DNA of 64,000 nucleotides. Origin: Candidatus Zixiibacteriota bacterium. GTDB taxonomy: Bacteria; Zixibacteria; MSB-5A5; JAABVY01; JAHJOQ01. The notes below the pieces were generated by a model. That model was not told where the DNA came from, searched no databases, and saw only the letters and a list, made by a program, of their open reading frames with translations. Shown one piece after another: positions 44,926 to 54,014 of the stretch (within the stretch, counting starts at the first letter, position 1; each line of letters begins with the position of its first letter). Location of the stretch: positions 1 to 64,000 of the forward strand of contig JAHJOQ010000138.1 of NCBI GenBank assembly GCA_018820315.1. The letters run 5' to 3'. Position numbers and translations under genes: made by a program.

Positions 44926-45842
44926 AGTTCTCGTTTTCTAAGCTGAAAAGCGGGTTGTCCAAAACGAAGGACAACCTGATCGGCCGTGTCAAATCTGTCG
45001 TCGGGCTGCACACAAAGGTTGATGAGGCTCTCCTGGAAGACCTCGAAGAAGCATTGATAAAGTCAGACGTTGGGATCAGCGCGACTGAGAAAATAATTGA
45101 AGGGCTCAAAGAGAGAGTCAAGGAACTCGGCGAGAAGGAGACTGAAAACGTAGTCGACCTTCTGAAGGCTGAAATGGCTCAAATATTGAGATCAGATAAT
45201 CACCGCGAGAGTTTCTTCGATAATCCTGCAAAGCCACTTGTGATAATGGTTGTCGGTGTCAACGGGACCGGCAAGACGACATCGATTGCAAAGCTCGCAC
45301 ACACATTCAAGGAGAGTGGCAAGTCTGTTATGGTTGCAGCGTGCGACACGTTCAGAGCGGCAGCGATAGAGCAGCTCGAAATCTGGGCGACCCGTGTAGG
45401 CTGCGAATTCGTCAGATCGACTCCCGGTGCCGACAGCGCAGCAGTCGCTTTCGACGCCGTGCAGGCGGCGAAATCGCGCAATATCGATGTTGTGATCATC
45501 GATACTGCCGGCCGCCTTCACACTAAAGTCAATCTGATGGAAGAACTGAAGAAGATTAAGCGTGTTGTGGCCAAGGCTGACGCTGCAGCTCCGCATGAAA
45601 CACTTCTGGCGATAGATGCCACCACAGGGCAGAATGGCATGCAGCAGGTGAAAGTCTTTGATGATGCACTCGTATTGACCGGTCTTCTCCTAACGAAGCT
45701 CGACGGTACAGCCAAGGGGGGAATAGTGATTGCCATAGCTGACGAGTTCAAGGTTCCCGTGAAGTTTGTGGGACTCGGAGAGCAGATGGATGATTTGGAC
45801 GAGTTCTCGCCGAAGGATTTCGTCGAGGCGCTGTTTGCATGA
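44922..45842 (+). CDS. ftsY: Signal recognition particle receptor FtsY
   Basis: A 306-residue NG-domain GTPase that delivers SRP-ribosome complexes to the translocon. Motifs: GVNGTGKTTSIAKLA (G1), CDTFRAAAIEQL (G2), DTAGRLHTKVNLM (G3), TKLDGTAKGG (G4) and GLGEQMDDLDEF. It lacks the long acidic A domain of E. coli FtsY, as in many bacteria, but has a basic amphipathic start. Overlaps both neighbours by four bases. Confidence 0.97.
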   Translation: MKFSFSKLKSGLSKTKDNLIGRVKSVVGLHTKVDEALLEDLEEALIKSDVGISATEKIIEGLKERVKELGEKETENVVDLLKAEMAQILRSDNHRESFFDNPAKPLVIMVVGVNGTGKTTSIAKLAHTFKESGKSVMVAACDTFRAAAIEQLEIWATRVGCEFVRSTPGADSAAVAFDAVQAAKSRNIDVVIIDTAGRLHTKVNLMEELKKIKRVVAKADAAAPHETLLAIDATTGQNGMQQVKVFDDALVLTGLLLTKLDGTAKGGIVIAIADEFKVPVKFVGLGEQMDDLDEFSPKDFVEALFA

Positions 45843-46237
45843 TTGAGACTGTCGGCATAAGTACTTCCGACCGCACTCAGCTTGTCGATATCACTCTGCA
45901 AATCAGGAAATTCGTCAGGGGCTCAGGAGTAGGCGAGGGTTTCTGCACTGTATTTGTACCGCATACGACTGCCGCCGTCACGATAAATGAGAATGCCGAT
46001 CCGACAGTCAAACGCGATATTCTGATGATCCTGAACAGAGTTATACCATTCACTGACGATTACCGTCACAGTGAGGGAAACTCTGCCGCGCATATCAAGG
46101 CGAGTCTTATCGGTTCATCAGAGCATCTGCTGGTGTCGGGAGGGGATATACTGCTTGGAACTTGGCAGGGTGTCTTCTTCTGTGAATTTGACGGCCCCAG
46201 GACACGCAGGATCATCCTGCAAGTGAACGGCCACTGA
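45839..46237 (+). CDS. yjbQ: YjbQ/UPF0047 family protein
   Basis: A 132-residue protein: FVPHTTAAVTINENADPTVKRD is the family signature, GNSAAHIKASLIGSS carries the conserved H-x-K, and LGTWQGVFFCEFDGPR closes it. Members form trimers with a small active site; some complement thiamine-phosphate synthase mutants. Overlaps ftsY and rlmH. Confidence 0.94.
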   Translation: MIETVGISTSDRTQLVDITLQIRKFVRGSGVGEGFCTVFVPHTTAAVTINENADPTVKRDILMILNRVIPFTDDYRHSEGNSAAHIKASLIGSSEHLLVSGGDILLGTWQGVFFCEFDGPRTRRIILQVNGH

Positions 46238-46707
46238 TGGTTAAGTTCAGGATCATCTGCGTTGGAAAGACCCCCAAGGGGTGGCGAGAAGAGGCATTTG
46301 AGCATTACCGGAAGCTGATTGTGCCTTTTGCCAAACTTGAGGAGATATCTGTCAAGGAGCAGAAGATCATTGAATCGGCCGGAATAGAGAACTCGCTGAG
46401 ACAGGAAGGGGAGCGAATCCTGAAGCTGCTATCCGCATCCACCCACAAGATTGCTCTGGACCGGAAAGGGAAGCATCGGTCGTCAATTGAGCTCTGTAAG
46501 CATTTCGAAACTCTATATCAGCGGTTTTCTGCATTCGATCTAATCATCGGAGGTCCTCACGGTCTGCACTGCACGGTGCTCGATCGAGCGGACGAGAAGA
46601 TGTCATTGTCGTATCTTACTTTCCCACATGATCTTGCGAAGATAGTCGTCGCGGAGCAGATTTACAGGGCTCTGTCGATCATGAACAACTTCCCCTATCA
46701 TAAATAG
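46237..46707 (+). CDS. rlmH: 23S rRNA pseudouridine-1915 N3-methyltransferase
   Basis: A 156-residue SPOUT methyltransferase. The C-terminal block FDLIIGGPHGLHCTVLDRADEKMSL, then TFPHDLAKIVVAEQIYRAL and NNFPYHK, matches the SAM-binding trefoil knot and invariant end of RlmH. It methylates a decoding-centre residue on assembled ribosomes. It ends the smc-ftsY-yjbQ-rlmH chain; a repeat element begins 39 bases on. Confidence 0.95.
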   Translation: MVKFRIICVGKTPKGWREEAFEHYRKLIVPFAKLEEISVKEQKIIESAGIENSLRQEGERILKLLSASTHKIALDRKGKHRSSIELCKHFETLYQRFSAFDLIIGGPHGLHCTVLDRADEKMSLSYLTFPHDLAKIVVAEQIYRALSIMNNFPYHK

Positions 46708-46745
46708 CAGTTGTAAGAATTGGATTTGCAAGCTCCCGGCAATGG

Positions 46746-46894
46746 GGCTTGTTGAAAAAGTCACGGACCGCAGAAGGTCGTCATCGCGAGGAGCGGAGCG
46801 ACGTAGCGATCTCTATGTCAATCAATGCAATAGTGAGATAATGAGATTGCCACGTTTCGCTCGCAATGACAGCGTTTGGGGTTTTTCAACAATC
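46746..46894. repeat. MITE-like palindromic element, copy 1
   Basis: About 149 bases bounded by inverted ends ggcttgttgaaaaa and tttttcaacaatcc. Inside, gtcatcgcgaggagcggagc near the left end is the imperfect reverse complement of cgtttcgctcgcaatgac near the right end. The same ends and arms recur at 62522-62727. No coding frame. The segment 46728-46750 (aagctccc/ggggctt) may end rlmH transcription. Confidence 0.75.
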
Positions 46895-46989
46895 CCAATG
46901 GAGGAGATCCGGGGAGCGAAGTCTTGGTAATCCATTTTGGCAATTCCTGCAATGTTGACTTGAATACTCGCCTTTTTGGAAACTTTTGC

Positions 46990-47017
46990 TTGACAGTTGC
47001 GTTGTGCCGAGTATATT
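46990..47017 (+). promoter_or_regulatory. Promoter of rpsU
   Basis: TTGACA, 16-base spacer, TATATT. The leader of about 55 bases includes the GGGAGG ribosome-binding site. Confidence 0.65.
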
Positions 47018-47080
47018 TAAATTCGGTAAGATGTATGTAACTTAATGCCCTTTTTGGATTTGGAAGGGAGGTCGAGGTAT

Positions 47081-47290
47081 TTGACCGGTGTCAGGGTTCG
47101 TGATGATGAGTCATTTGAAAAAGCACTGAGACGTTTCAACAAATTCTGTGAGAAGAGTGGAATTCTGTCGGACATCAAGAAGCACCAGCATTTTGAGAAG
47201 CCGTCGGATCGAAAGAAACGCAAAGTAAATGCGGCCAAGAGAAAAGCGCGCCGTTCCAAAGGAAAGTCAAGGCGAGTAGGTAGATACTAA
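47081..47290 (+). CDS. rpsU: Ribosomal protein bS21
   Basis: A 69-residue small-subunit protein. [19 protein letters not shown] is the conserved start and the rest is strongly basic ([19 protein letters not shown]). The TTG at 47081, nine bases after GGGAGG, gives the family's usual N-terminus; an ATG 36 bases upstream would place the ribosome-binding site inside the gene. Followed by yqeY after 11 bases. Confidence 0.93.
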   Translation: MTGVRVRDDESFEKALRRFNKFCEKSGILSDIKKHQHFEKPSDRKKRKVNAAKRKARRSKGKSRRVGRY

Positions 47291-47301
47291 TCGGTATTCG
47301 C

Positions 47302-47745
47302 ATGAGCATCCTGGAGAAGATTAACTCGGACTTGGTAGTAGCTATGAAGGCGAAGGAGAGCGGTCGCGTGACTGCACTCCGTGGTCTTAAGTCTGCAATC
47401 AAGTATCGTGAAATAGAGAAGCATGCAGGTTTGACTGATGAGGACGTGATTGCTGTCCTGTCCTCGACTGCCAAGAAGCATCGGGATTCGATAGAGCAGT
47501 ACGAGAAGGCAGGCAGGGACGATCTTGTCCAGCAAGAGAAGGGCGAGTTGGAGATCGCTCTCTGCTATCTTCCGAAGCAACTCGAACGGGCGGAGGTCGA
47601 GCGCCTCGTTGATGAGGTGATCGCTGAGCTTGATGTCTCGGGAGATTCGAGTTTTAGCATGGTTATGAAGGCTGTTATGCCGAAGGTGAAGGGACTTGCC
47701 GACGGCAAACTGGTTAAAGAGATAGTCCAGGGCAGACTGTCTTGA
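47302..47745 (+). CDS. yqeY: GatB/YqeY domain protein
   Basis: A 147-residue helical protein (LVVAMKAKESGRVTALRGLKSAIKY; GELEIALCYLPKQL; MKAVMPKVKGLADGKLVKEIV) related to the tail of amidotransferase subunit GatB that contacts tRNA. Its usual place between rpsU and dnaG is only partly kept, because dnaG here is on the opposite strand after cvpA. Confidence 0.94.
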   Translation: MSILEKINSDLVVAMKAKESGRVTALRGLKSAIKYREIEKHAGLTDEDVIAVLSSTAKKHRDSIEQYEKAGRDDLVQQEKGELEIALCYLPKQLERAEVERLVDEVIAELDVSGDSSFSMVMKAVMPKVKGLADGKLVKEIVQGRLS

Positions 47746-47798
47746 TTTCCTCTCCGGTCGATTCCGGCCGGAACATGATAAGAGCAGGGAGGCCGTGT

Positions 47799-48455
47799 AT
47801 GAATTGGTTCGACATCGCCCTAATTACACTCCTTTTGATTACGATGGCGATAGGTTCAAAGCGGGGACTCGTGAGGGAATTGATGGGTTTCTTCGCGCTG
47901 GTCCTCGGAGTCATCGTAACAGTCAACAACATGGATTTTCTTGCGCTCGAAGTCGCAAGACACATCGACGCATCGCCGATGATCATAGCCGTGGTCTCAT
48001 TTGTCGTGCTTTTGGCGGTACTCTACGGCTTGTTTAAGCTGGCAGGGCTGGTCTTCTACAAGGTGGGAGACGTGCATAAGCTTGGAAAGAAGGACAAGGT
48101 GGGCGGAGCGGTGATGGGCGCAGTCAGGGGTTGGATACTGCTCGGACTGCTTCTCTTTTTGGTCACCATTCTCCCTATGCCGGGTGCATTCTATAGAGCT
48201 GTCGACAGCTCTATCCTGACCGAACCGATGATGAGGACTCTCCCGCTGATTTTCGATGGGTCGAGTCCACTGCATCCGAGGAGTGGTACGTTCATCGAGA
48301 AAGTAGAGCAGTCTATCGGTGAGACCGAAGCGGTTCTTACTCTGAACCACAAGAAGGCTTACTCAGATGCGTCGAAAAGGTACGCGCAGAGAGAAAGAAT
48401 CGACAAAGCACTTAACAATCTCGACAGGTATCTTGGCCGGGATGATCTGCCTTAG
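47799..48455 (+). CDS. cvpA: CvpA family membrane protein
   Basis: A 218-residue protein beginning WFDIALITLLLITMAIGSKRGLVRELMGF, with four membrane helices and a G-A-V-R-G motif (GGAVMGAVRGWILLGLLLFL), both typical of CvpA, a family tied to colicin V production and envelope function. GGGAGG precedes the ATG at 47799. Convergent with dnaG. Confidence 0.9.
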   Translation: MNWFDIALITLLLITMAIGSKRGLVRELMGFFALVLGVIVTVNNMDFLALEVARHIDASPMIIAVVSFVVLLAVLYGLFKLAGLVFYKVGDVHKLGKKDKVGGAVMGAVRGWILLGLLLFLVTILPMPGAFYRAVDSSILTEPMMRTLPLIFDGSSPLHPRSGTFIEKVEQSIGETEAVLTLNHKKAYSDASKRYAQRERIDKALNNLDRYLGRDDLP

Positions 48456-48503
48456 GGGTGGGTCTGTTGCGCCTTATAGAGAGAGCTGGGCCGGGCTGAC
48501 AGG

Positions 48504-50261
48504 TTAGTTGTCACCTCGCAGCCGGTTTATCTCATTTATCAGAGCATCGGATTCGTCTGTATCACCGGTGCTTCTTGCCTCGTGAAGTTGAGCTGTAAGT
48601 TGCCTGATGCGATCGTCTCTGTATGCCTGCTTCAATTTCTGCATGTATTCCTGAAATGCCAATTCCCAGTCGCCGGATTCCGCCTCGACCGCTAACAGTC
48701 CCGTAAGTGTGGAGCGGGTATGCTCATCGGTCGCGCTGTCAACCACGCTCGCGAAATCGGCTTCGCGATTCTCTGCATGAAGTCTTGTTGCGATGTTGAA
48801 TATCTCTCTGTGCTCCGGGGAACTGAACAACTTCTCCTGCAAACCGTTCGATGAATCCTGGAAGAGGCTGGGATGGGTGAGTATAAGTCTCAGAACATTT
48901 CTCTCGAGCTCAGGGCGGTTTGCGATTGCAGTGTACCTGGGTTGGAAAGGTTTCTCAGGTTTCGTAGCTTCGGGAGATACGCCCTTAGTGAGCAAATCGA
49001 CGGAGATGTCATAGAGCTCGGAAAGCTCTTTAAGCATGAGGGCTCTCGCTATTTCGTCGGGGGCCATGCTCACGAGTCGAAGCTGCGATTTTACGAGCAT
49101 CTGCTGGCCTGCACGATTGCGCTCCGCGAACGGAGGATGAGCAGACTCTCTGACAAATCTGAAATAGCTGGCAGCTTCCGAGATTACTCGTTTCAGCTCT
49201 GTCGCTCCGGCTTCTCTGACGAAGGAATCGGGATCGTCCCCTTCCGGGAGAGCCACAACGCGCACATCGATTCCCACTGCGAAGAAATGTTCGGCGCATC
49301 TTTCGGCGGCACTTTGCCCAGCCGCATCCGAGTCGAACAGCAGACTGACAGAATCAGCGTACCTTTTTAGCAGCAGGGCGTGATCGCGAGTAAATGATGT
49401 TCCCGATACGGCAACCGCTGTCCGAATGTCAGCCTGATATAGCGACAGGTAATCCATATAGCCTTCGACAACCAGAGCCTCGCGACTATCTCTTATATCT
49501 GCCCGCGAATGGCTTAGTCCGTAAAGGACACGACTCTTGTTGTAGAGCGGCGAATCGGGAGAATTCAGATATTTCACATTGTCCTTTGCTGCAAGTGCGC
49601 GTGCCCCGAACCCAATTACTCTTCGTGACAAATCGAAGATGGGAAACATGAGTCGCTGCCGGAACCGATCGTAGAACCCGTCGCCAGACTCACGTTTCAC
49701 CAGTAGACCGGCATCATATAGTTCCTGAGTCGTGATCTTCTTCTCTCGGGCGTATGCGATTAGATTCTCCCAGCCCTCAGGCGCAAAACCGAGTTGGAAT
49801 TCCTGAATAGTCTCGTCAGTCATACCGCGCTTTTCACGAATGTAGTCGAGGACCTTCCTGCCGTCATCCGATTCATAGAGAGACTTGTGGTAGAATCCGG
49901 CCGCCTGCTCATTTGCGTAATAGAGTCGTGAGAATCTTTCCATTTCTTTGGGATCACGCTTCGGCTCAGGGAGTGGAATGCCGGCGCGCTTGGCGAGGAA
50001 CTTGACAGCCTCCGGAAATGACATCTGCTCATGCTCCATCAGAAACGTCATGACATTGCCGCCTTTTCCGCATCCGAAGCAGTGGTATATCTGCTTGTCC
50101 TGTGATACAGAGAATGACGGAGTTTTCTCGTGATGAAACGGACAGAGGCAGATGTAGTTGCGCCCTCGTTTCTTAAGAGACAGAAATTGGGACAGCACGT
50201 CGATTATATCTGACGACTGCCGAACCTGATCGATAATGTGATCCGGATAGAATGCTGCCAT
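48504..50261 (-). CDS. dnaG: DNA primase
   Basis: A 585-residue primase. Zinc ribbon at residues 40-64 (CPFHHEKTPSF, then CFGCGKGGNV; ligands C40, H43, C61, C64); core with VIGFGARAL and NSPDSPLYNKSRVLYGL; TOPRIM with EGYMDYLSLYQ and DSDAAGQSAAERC; C-terminal helicase-binding region about 430-585. The ATG at 50261 is right for the family. A consensus promoter ends six bases before it with no ribosome-binding site, so the mRNA is probably leaderless. dnaG is usually next to rpoD; no rpoD lies here. Confidence 0.96.
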   Translation of the reverse strand: MAAFYPDHIIDQVRQSSDIIDVLSQFLSLKKRGRNYICLCPFHHEKTPSFSVSQDKQIYHCFGCGKGGNVMTFLMEHEQMSFPEAVKFLAKRAGIPLPEPKRDPKEMERFSRLYYANEQAAGFYHKSLYESDDGRKVLDYIREKRGMTDETIQEFQLGFAPEGWENLIAYAREKKITTQELYDAGLLVKRESGDGFYDRFRQRLMFPIFDLSRRVIGFGARALAAKDNVKYLNSPDSPLYNKSRVLYGLSHSRADIRDSREALVVEGYMDYLSLYQADIRTAVAVSGTSFTRDHALLLKRYADSVSLLFDSDAAGQSAAERCAEHFFAVGIDVRVVALPEGDDPDSFVREAGATELKRVISEAASYFRFVRESAHPPFAERNRAGQQMLVKSQLRLVSMAPDEIARALMLKELSELYDISVDLLTKGVSPEATKPEKPFQPRYTAIANRPELERNVLRLILTHPSLFQDSSNGLQEKLFSSPEHREIFNIATRLHAENREADFASVVDSATDEHTRSTLTGLLAVEAESGDWELAFQEYMQKLKQAYRDDRIRQLTAQLHEARSTGDTDESDALINEINRLRGDN

Positions 50262-50267
50262 GATGTG

Positions 50268-50296
50268 AATATAGGCGATCCGGTGCCGAGTGTCAA
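50268..50296 (-). promoter_or_regulatory. Leaderless-type promoter of dnaG
   Basis: TTGACA (50296-50291), 17-base spacer, TATATT (50273-50268) on the minus strand, both hexamers at or one base from consensus. Six bases (cacatc) then the ATG at 50261. Confidence 0.75.
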
Positions 50297-50338
50297 TCAA
50301 CTGCGAAGATAGCGAGTCACTCCGGTCGCCGATTTTGG

Positions 50339-50366
50339 TTGCACTTAGCGGGTTCCGGTGTAAATT
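50339..50366 (+). promoter_or_regulatory. Leaderless-type promoter of the alpha/beta hydrolase gene
   Basis: TTGCAC, 16-base spacer, TAAATT, then six bases (gtcgaa) and the ATG at 50373. No ribosome-binding site. It stands back to back with the dnaG promoter. Confidence 0.6.
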
Positions 50367-50372
50367 GTCGAA

Positions 50373-51209
50373 ATGACTCAAACTGAGTGTGTTAACATTG
50401 ATGGAATTAGAATAGCCTACAGGTCTGCCGGCAGGGGCGAGCCATTGCTGCTGCTCCATGGCTTCACCTACTCAAGCTACAGTTTCCGACACAACATCCC
50501 GGTGCTCTCCAAGCTGTATCATGTAATCTGTCCGGATCTTCCCGGCCACGGTTTGTCCGACAAACCGATATCATTTGACTACAGTCTCAGCAGCCAGGCG
50601 GACTTGATTCACCGCTTCTGCAAGGAACTCGGCCTTGATAAGATCACTCTCGGCGGCTGTTCGATGGGTGGGGCACTTGCAATGCGGACGGCGCTCGACT
50701 ATCCCTGTCTTGTCGATCGGCTGATTCTGGTCGATTCGGCAGGTCTGGATCTGGATGTCAAGTCGCCGCAGCGAATCTTTGCGATTCCTGTTCTGGGGCA
50801 TTTGGCTGCGCTTGTGACGACGATTAGGTTCAGGTTGGGCAGCCATGCTCGGATGGCTATCGATGTCGATGAAGAGTCGAAGGATGATTATCAGGCTTAC
50901 GCAAGGCAATTGAAGAGTTTCTCCTCACTAATTGCCGGCGTGCGGAACCTTCGAGCCAACAGGGCATTCAAGTTGAGAGAGATACATCGGATTGAGCAAC
51001 AGACTTTGATTGTTTGGGGAGAACGCGATCAGTTGTTCTCAATTGACTCCGCCCGGATGCTGGCTGACCTGATCCCGGATTCAAGGCTCATACTGCTTCC
51101 GGAAGCAGGACATCTGCCGAATGAGGAGAAGCCCGCGGATTTCAATCAGGTGGTGCTGGATTTCATGCAGAGACGGATACCGTCTGCCAGAGGGGAGAGT
51201 TCACAGTAG
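50373..51209 (+). CDS. Alpha/beta-hydrolase fold protein
   Basis: A 278-residue hydrolase. LLLLHGFTYSSYSFR is the oxyanion strand and loop; CPDLPGHGLSDKP follows; the nucleophile elbow is G-G-C-S-M-G-G; the acid is in WGERDQLFSIDSARM and the His in EAGHLPNEEKP. The catalytic triad is complete. Substrate cannot be told; esterase, lipase or C-C hydrolase are all possible. Confidence 0.9.
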   Translation: MTQTECVNIDGIRIAYRSAGRGEPLLLLHGFTYSSYSFRHNIPVLSKLYHVICPDLPGHGLSDKPISFDYSLSSQADLIHRFCKELGLDKITLGGCSMGGALAMRTALDYPCLVDRLILVDSAGLDLDVKSPQRIFAIPVLGHLAALVTTIRFRLGSHARMAIDVDEESKDDYQAYARQLKSFSSLIAGVRNLRANRAFKLREIHRIEQQTLIVWGERDQLFSIDSARMLADLIPDSRLILLPEAGHLPNEEKPADFNQVVLDFMQRRIPSARGESSQ

Positions 51210-51254
51210 CGAATTCAAACGTCATGAGTGTGCAAAGTGAGGTCAAGGAGTAGG

Positions 51255-51896
51255 ATGGAGATTCAGCCTGAAATTGCAGTTGTGACAGTCGGCATGCTAG
51301 AGGTCAACTGCATTATTGTCCACGATCCGGAGACAATGAAAGGCATTATAGTCGATCCGGGAGATGAGCCGGAGAGAATTGTGTCATTCATGCAGAACAA
51401 CGGGATCATTCCGGAATCGATAGTCCTGACTCACGGACACGGCGATCATATTGGTGCCGTGGACATACTCCGCGACGAACTCTCAATTCCTGTGGCAATA
51501 GGCAGACTCGATGCCGATATGCTGACTTTTGCTGAGAAGAATCTCTCCGCAGATTTCGGAATCAGGCTTGATCTTAAGCCAGCCGATCGTCTTCTGGAAG
51601 CCGGAGATAAGATACATTTTGGTCGTGTGGCGCTGGATGTCTTCCACACCCCCGGGCACACCAGAGGGAGCGTAACAATTGCGACAGCTGGCCTTGCGAT
51701 CGTCGGTGATCTTGTGTTCTGCGGATCTGTCGGTCGAGTCGATTTGCCGGGAGGGTCGTTTCAGCAGCTTCTGACCTCTATCAGGGAGAGAATTCTGTCA
51801 CTGCCGGATGATACTCTACTGTATCCCGGGCACGGTCCCGTAACGACAGTCGGAAACGAACGGATATCAAACCCATTCCTGACAGGAGCTTTCTGA
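51255..51896 (+). CDS. Metallo-beta-lactamase fold hydrolase (glyoxalase II-like)
   Basis: A 213-residue enzyme with zinc motifs THGHGDHIGA (H-x-H-x-D-H), HTPGHTRGSV and YPGHGPVTTV. Proteins of this size act as hydroxyacylglutathione-type or other thioester hydrolases. AAGGAG before the ATG at 51255 fixes the start over an earlier one. Its stop overlaps the next start. Confidence 0.92.
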   Translation: MEIQPEIAVVTVGMLEVNCIIVHDPETMKGIIVDPGDEPERIVSFMQNNGIIPESIVLTHGHGDHIGAVDILRDELSIPVAIGRLDADMLTFAEKNLSADFGIRLDLKPADRLLEAGDKIHFGRVALDVFHTPGHTRGSVTIATAGLAIVGDLVFCGSVGRVDLPGGSFQQLLTSIRERILSLPDDTLLYPGHGPVTTVGNERISNPFLTGAF

Positions 51897-52726
51897 TGGG
51901 ATTCTGCTTTCCGCAAACTGACGCGCACGTTCATCCCGATTTTTCCATAGATTCCAAAGGATCAATCGAAGAATACTGCCATAAAGCGCTTTCTATCGGG
52001 CTGCATGAAATCATTTTCACGACGCATGTGGACACCAACAAGAAGTACCCGGGAGAATGCGAAATGGTTGTCGATGGTCAGCGAGTCCCCACCAATATTG
52101 ATGCTGTCAAGAGATACGCGGAGGCTGTGACCGAGGCGAGGCAGAAGTACTATGAACTTGGTCTGATGGTGAAGTGCGGGGTCGAGATAGATTTCTACCC
52201 GGAACTGGATCAGACATTCCTGAAGCTTTTCGAAGATTCAGTCTTCGAATACGTACTCGCCGGCGTTCACCGAGTCGATGATTTCGATCTTTCCAACAAG
52301 CAGGAAGCGGGTGAATTATATGCTAAATACCCTGTGCCGGTGCTGCTGGAGAAATATTACGATCTTGTCAAGCTGGTGACTACGTATAAGGTGTTTGATT
52401 GCATCGCGCATCTCGATTACTACAGGCGTTGTGCTCCTATGGAGAAGCTCGCAGAAGCGATGCGCGTCGACTATGATTTCATTCCGGAGAGTCTGCAGAT
52501 GATTGCGGACAATGCGATGGCAATCGAAGTCAATACATCGGCGTTGCGGCACGGTCACTCTGAGTATTACCCGTCTATGGCTTTGCTCAATCTTGCACGG
52601 AAGGCGGGAGTGCTGATACGTCACCTCGGTTCCGATGCACACTGCCCGGAGCAGCTCGCACTTGACTTCGAGAATGCTGAGATAATAGTATATGAAACCA
52701 ATATCGCCGACATGGACGAGGGATAA
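51896..52726 (+). CDS. PHP domain phosphoesterase, histidinol-phosphatase-like
   Basis: A 276-residue metal-dependent PHP enzyme: TDAHVHPDFSIDSKGSIEEY, FTTHVD, GVEIDFYPE, GVHRVDDF, HLDYYRRC and GSDAHCPEQL give the full set of metal-binding residues. HisJ-type histidinol phosphatase is the closest picture, but no histidine gene is nearby. Its end overlaps the DNA glycosylase gene by 35 bases. Confidence 0.88.
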   Translation: MGFCFPQTDAHVHPDFSIDSKGSIEEYCHKALSIGLHEIIFTTHVDTNKKYPGECEMVVDGQRVPTNIDAVKRYAEAVTEARQKYYELGLMVKCGVEIDFYPELDQTFLKLFEDSVFEYVLAGVHRVDDFDLSNKQEAGELYAKYPVPVLLEKYYDLVKLVTTYKVFDCIAHLDYYRRCAPMEKLAEAMRVDYDFIPESLQMIADNAMAIEVNTSALRHGHSEYYPSMALLNLARKAGVLIRHLGSDAHCPEQLALDFENAEIIVYETNIADMDEG

Positions 52727-53321
52727 ACTTGCGCCGCTGCCTCGTGAATACTATGCGAGGCCGACACTTGAGGTGGCGCAGGACTTGCTCGGTAAGTATC
52801 TGACGCGCGTCATCGACGGCGAGCAACTCAGAGGCACGATCGTTGAGGTGGAGGCCTACATTGGCGAGGATGATCCCGCATGTCATGCCAGATTCGGGCT
52901 GACCAATCGGAATAGAGTCATGTACTGCGAGGGTGGATTCTCCTATGTCTACTTTGTTTACGGTATGTACAACATGTTAAATGTTGTCACTGAGAAGAGT
53001 GCTTTCCCCGCAGCTGTGTTGATCAGAGCGCTCGAACCGGTATCGGGACTCGAGAAGATGAGAGAACTTCGCGGAAAAGACCGTGTCGCCGACCTTACCA
53101 ACGGTCCCGGGAAGCTCTGTGATGCGCTCGGCATCGACACGTCGCTTTCCGGCATTGATCTGACCAGCAATCAGCTCTACATATCGAATGGTGATGTCGG
53201 GGAGTTCAATATCGCATCATCGGGCCGCATCGGTATCAAGGAAGGGACCGAGAGACAGTGGCGGTTTTTCATTGAGGGCAATCGTTTTGTATCGAAGTGG
53301 GATTCTGAGAATCGCGAATAG
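52692..53321 (+). CDS. 3-methyladenine DNA glycosylase (AAG/MPG family)
   Basis: A 209-residue base-excision-repair enzyme. PLPREYYARPTLEVAQDLLGK opens the fold; VEVEAYIGEDDPACHA has the catalytic Glu; YVYFVYGMYNMLNVVTEK carries the intercalating Tyr; LTNGPGKLCDALGI is the third signature. It removes alkylated purines. The N-terminal 15 residues overlap the preceding gene; translation may start later, but no better site is seen. Confidence 0.93.
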   Translation: MKPISPTWTRDKLAPLPREYYARPTLEVAQDLLGKYLTRVIDGEQLRGTIVEVEAYIGEDDPACHARFGLTNRNRVMYCEGGFSYVYFVYGMYNMLNVVTEKSAFPAAVLIRALEPVSGLEKMRELRGKDRVADLTNGPGKLCDALGIDTSLSGIDLTSNQLYISNGDVGEFNIASSGRIGIKEGTERQWRFFIEGNRFVSKWDSENRE

Positions 53322-53371
53322 ACGAAACATTCGCAGTGGGATGCGTTAGAATATAAGCGGGAGATGAAGAT

Positions 53372-54010
53372 ATGAGTCCAGAGATGATTCACGCGCTGAT
53401 GGCGATACCGATATTCTTATTCTCACTGACGGTGCATGAATTCGCACATGGGTACATCGCATACAAGTTTGGTGATCCCACAGCCAGGAACGCTGGAAGA
53501 CTCACGCTGAACCCTGTTCCACACATCGATATCATGGGAGCACTTGTTTTCGTCCTCTCCGGATTCAGGTTCGGATGGGCGAAACCCGTGCCTGTGGCTC
53601 CGCAATATTTTAGAGATTATAAGAAGGGAATTCTATGGTCAGCAGCAGCCGGGCCGATCTCGAATATGATTCTGGCGTTCGGCTTTGGACTCCTATACAG
53701 GATATTTCCATATTTTGTGAGCGATCCTCAGTTGGCTGCGATAATTTCAGATTTTGTGCAATATGCAGTCATCATCAACTGCGCTCTTGCTTTCTTCAAC
53801 ATGATTCCCCTACCGCCGCTTGATGGCTCAAAAGTATTGTTCGGGATACTGCCGGAGAGATATGAGCATATAGTCATACAACTCGAAAGAATCGGTCCGG
53901 TCGGGTTGATGGTGCTGATAGGCATAGGCTTTGTAACTGGCGTTTCTGCAATTTGGTTGATAATTGGTCCATTTGTTAGCTTCTTCTTCAGACTCTTTAC
54001 CGGCATTTAG
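53372..54010 (+). CDS. Site-2 protease family (M50) membrane metalloprotease
   Basis: A 212-residue polytopic protein with H-E-x-x-H as LTVHEFAHGYIAYKFGDPTA and the second metal site N-M-I-P-L-P-P-L-D-G. Short S2P proteins of this type (Rip/YwhC-like) lack PDZ domains; substrates are unknown. GGGAGA precedes the ATG. The lipoprotein gene follows after 4 bases. Confidence 0.92.
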   Translation: MSPEMIHALMAIPIFLFSLTVHEFAHGYIAYKFGDPTARNAGRLTLNPVPHIDIMGALVFVLSGFRFGWAKPVPVAPQYFRDYKKGILWSAAAGPISNMILAFGFGLLYRIFPYFVSDPQLAAIISDFVQYAVIINCALAFFNMIPLPPLDGSKVLFGILPERYEHIVIQLERIGPVGLMVLIGIGFVTGVSAIWLIIGPFVSFFFRLFTGI

Positions 54011-54014
54011 TCCT

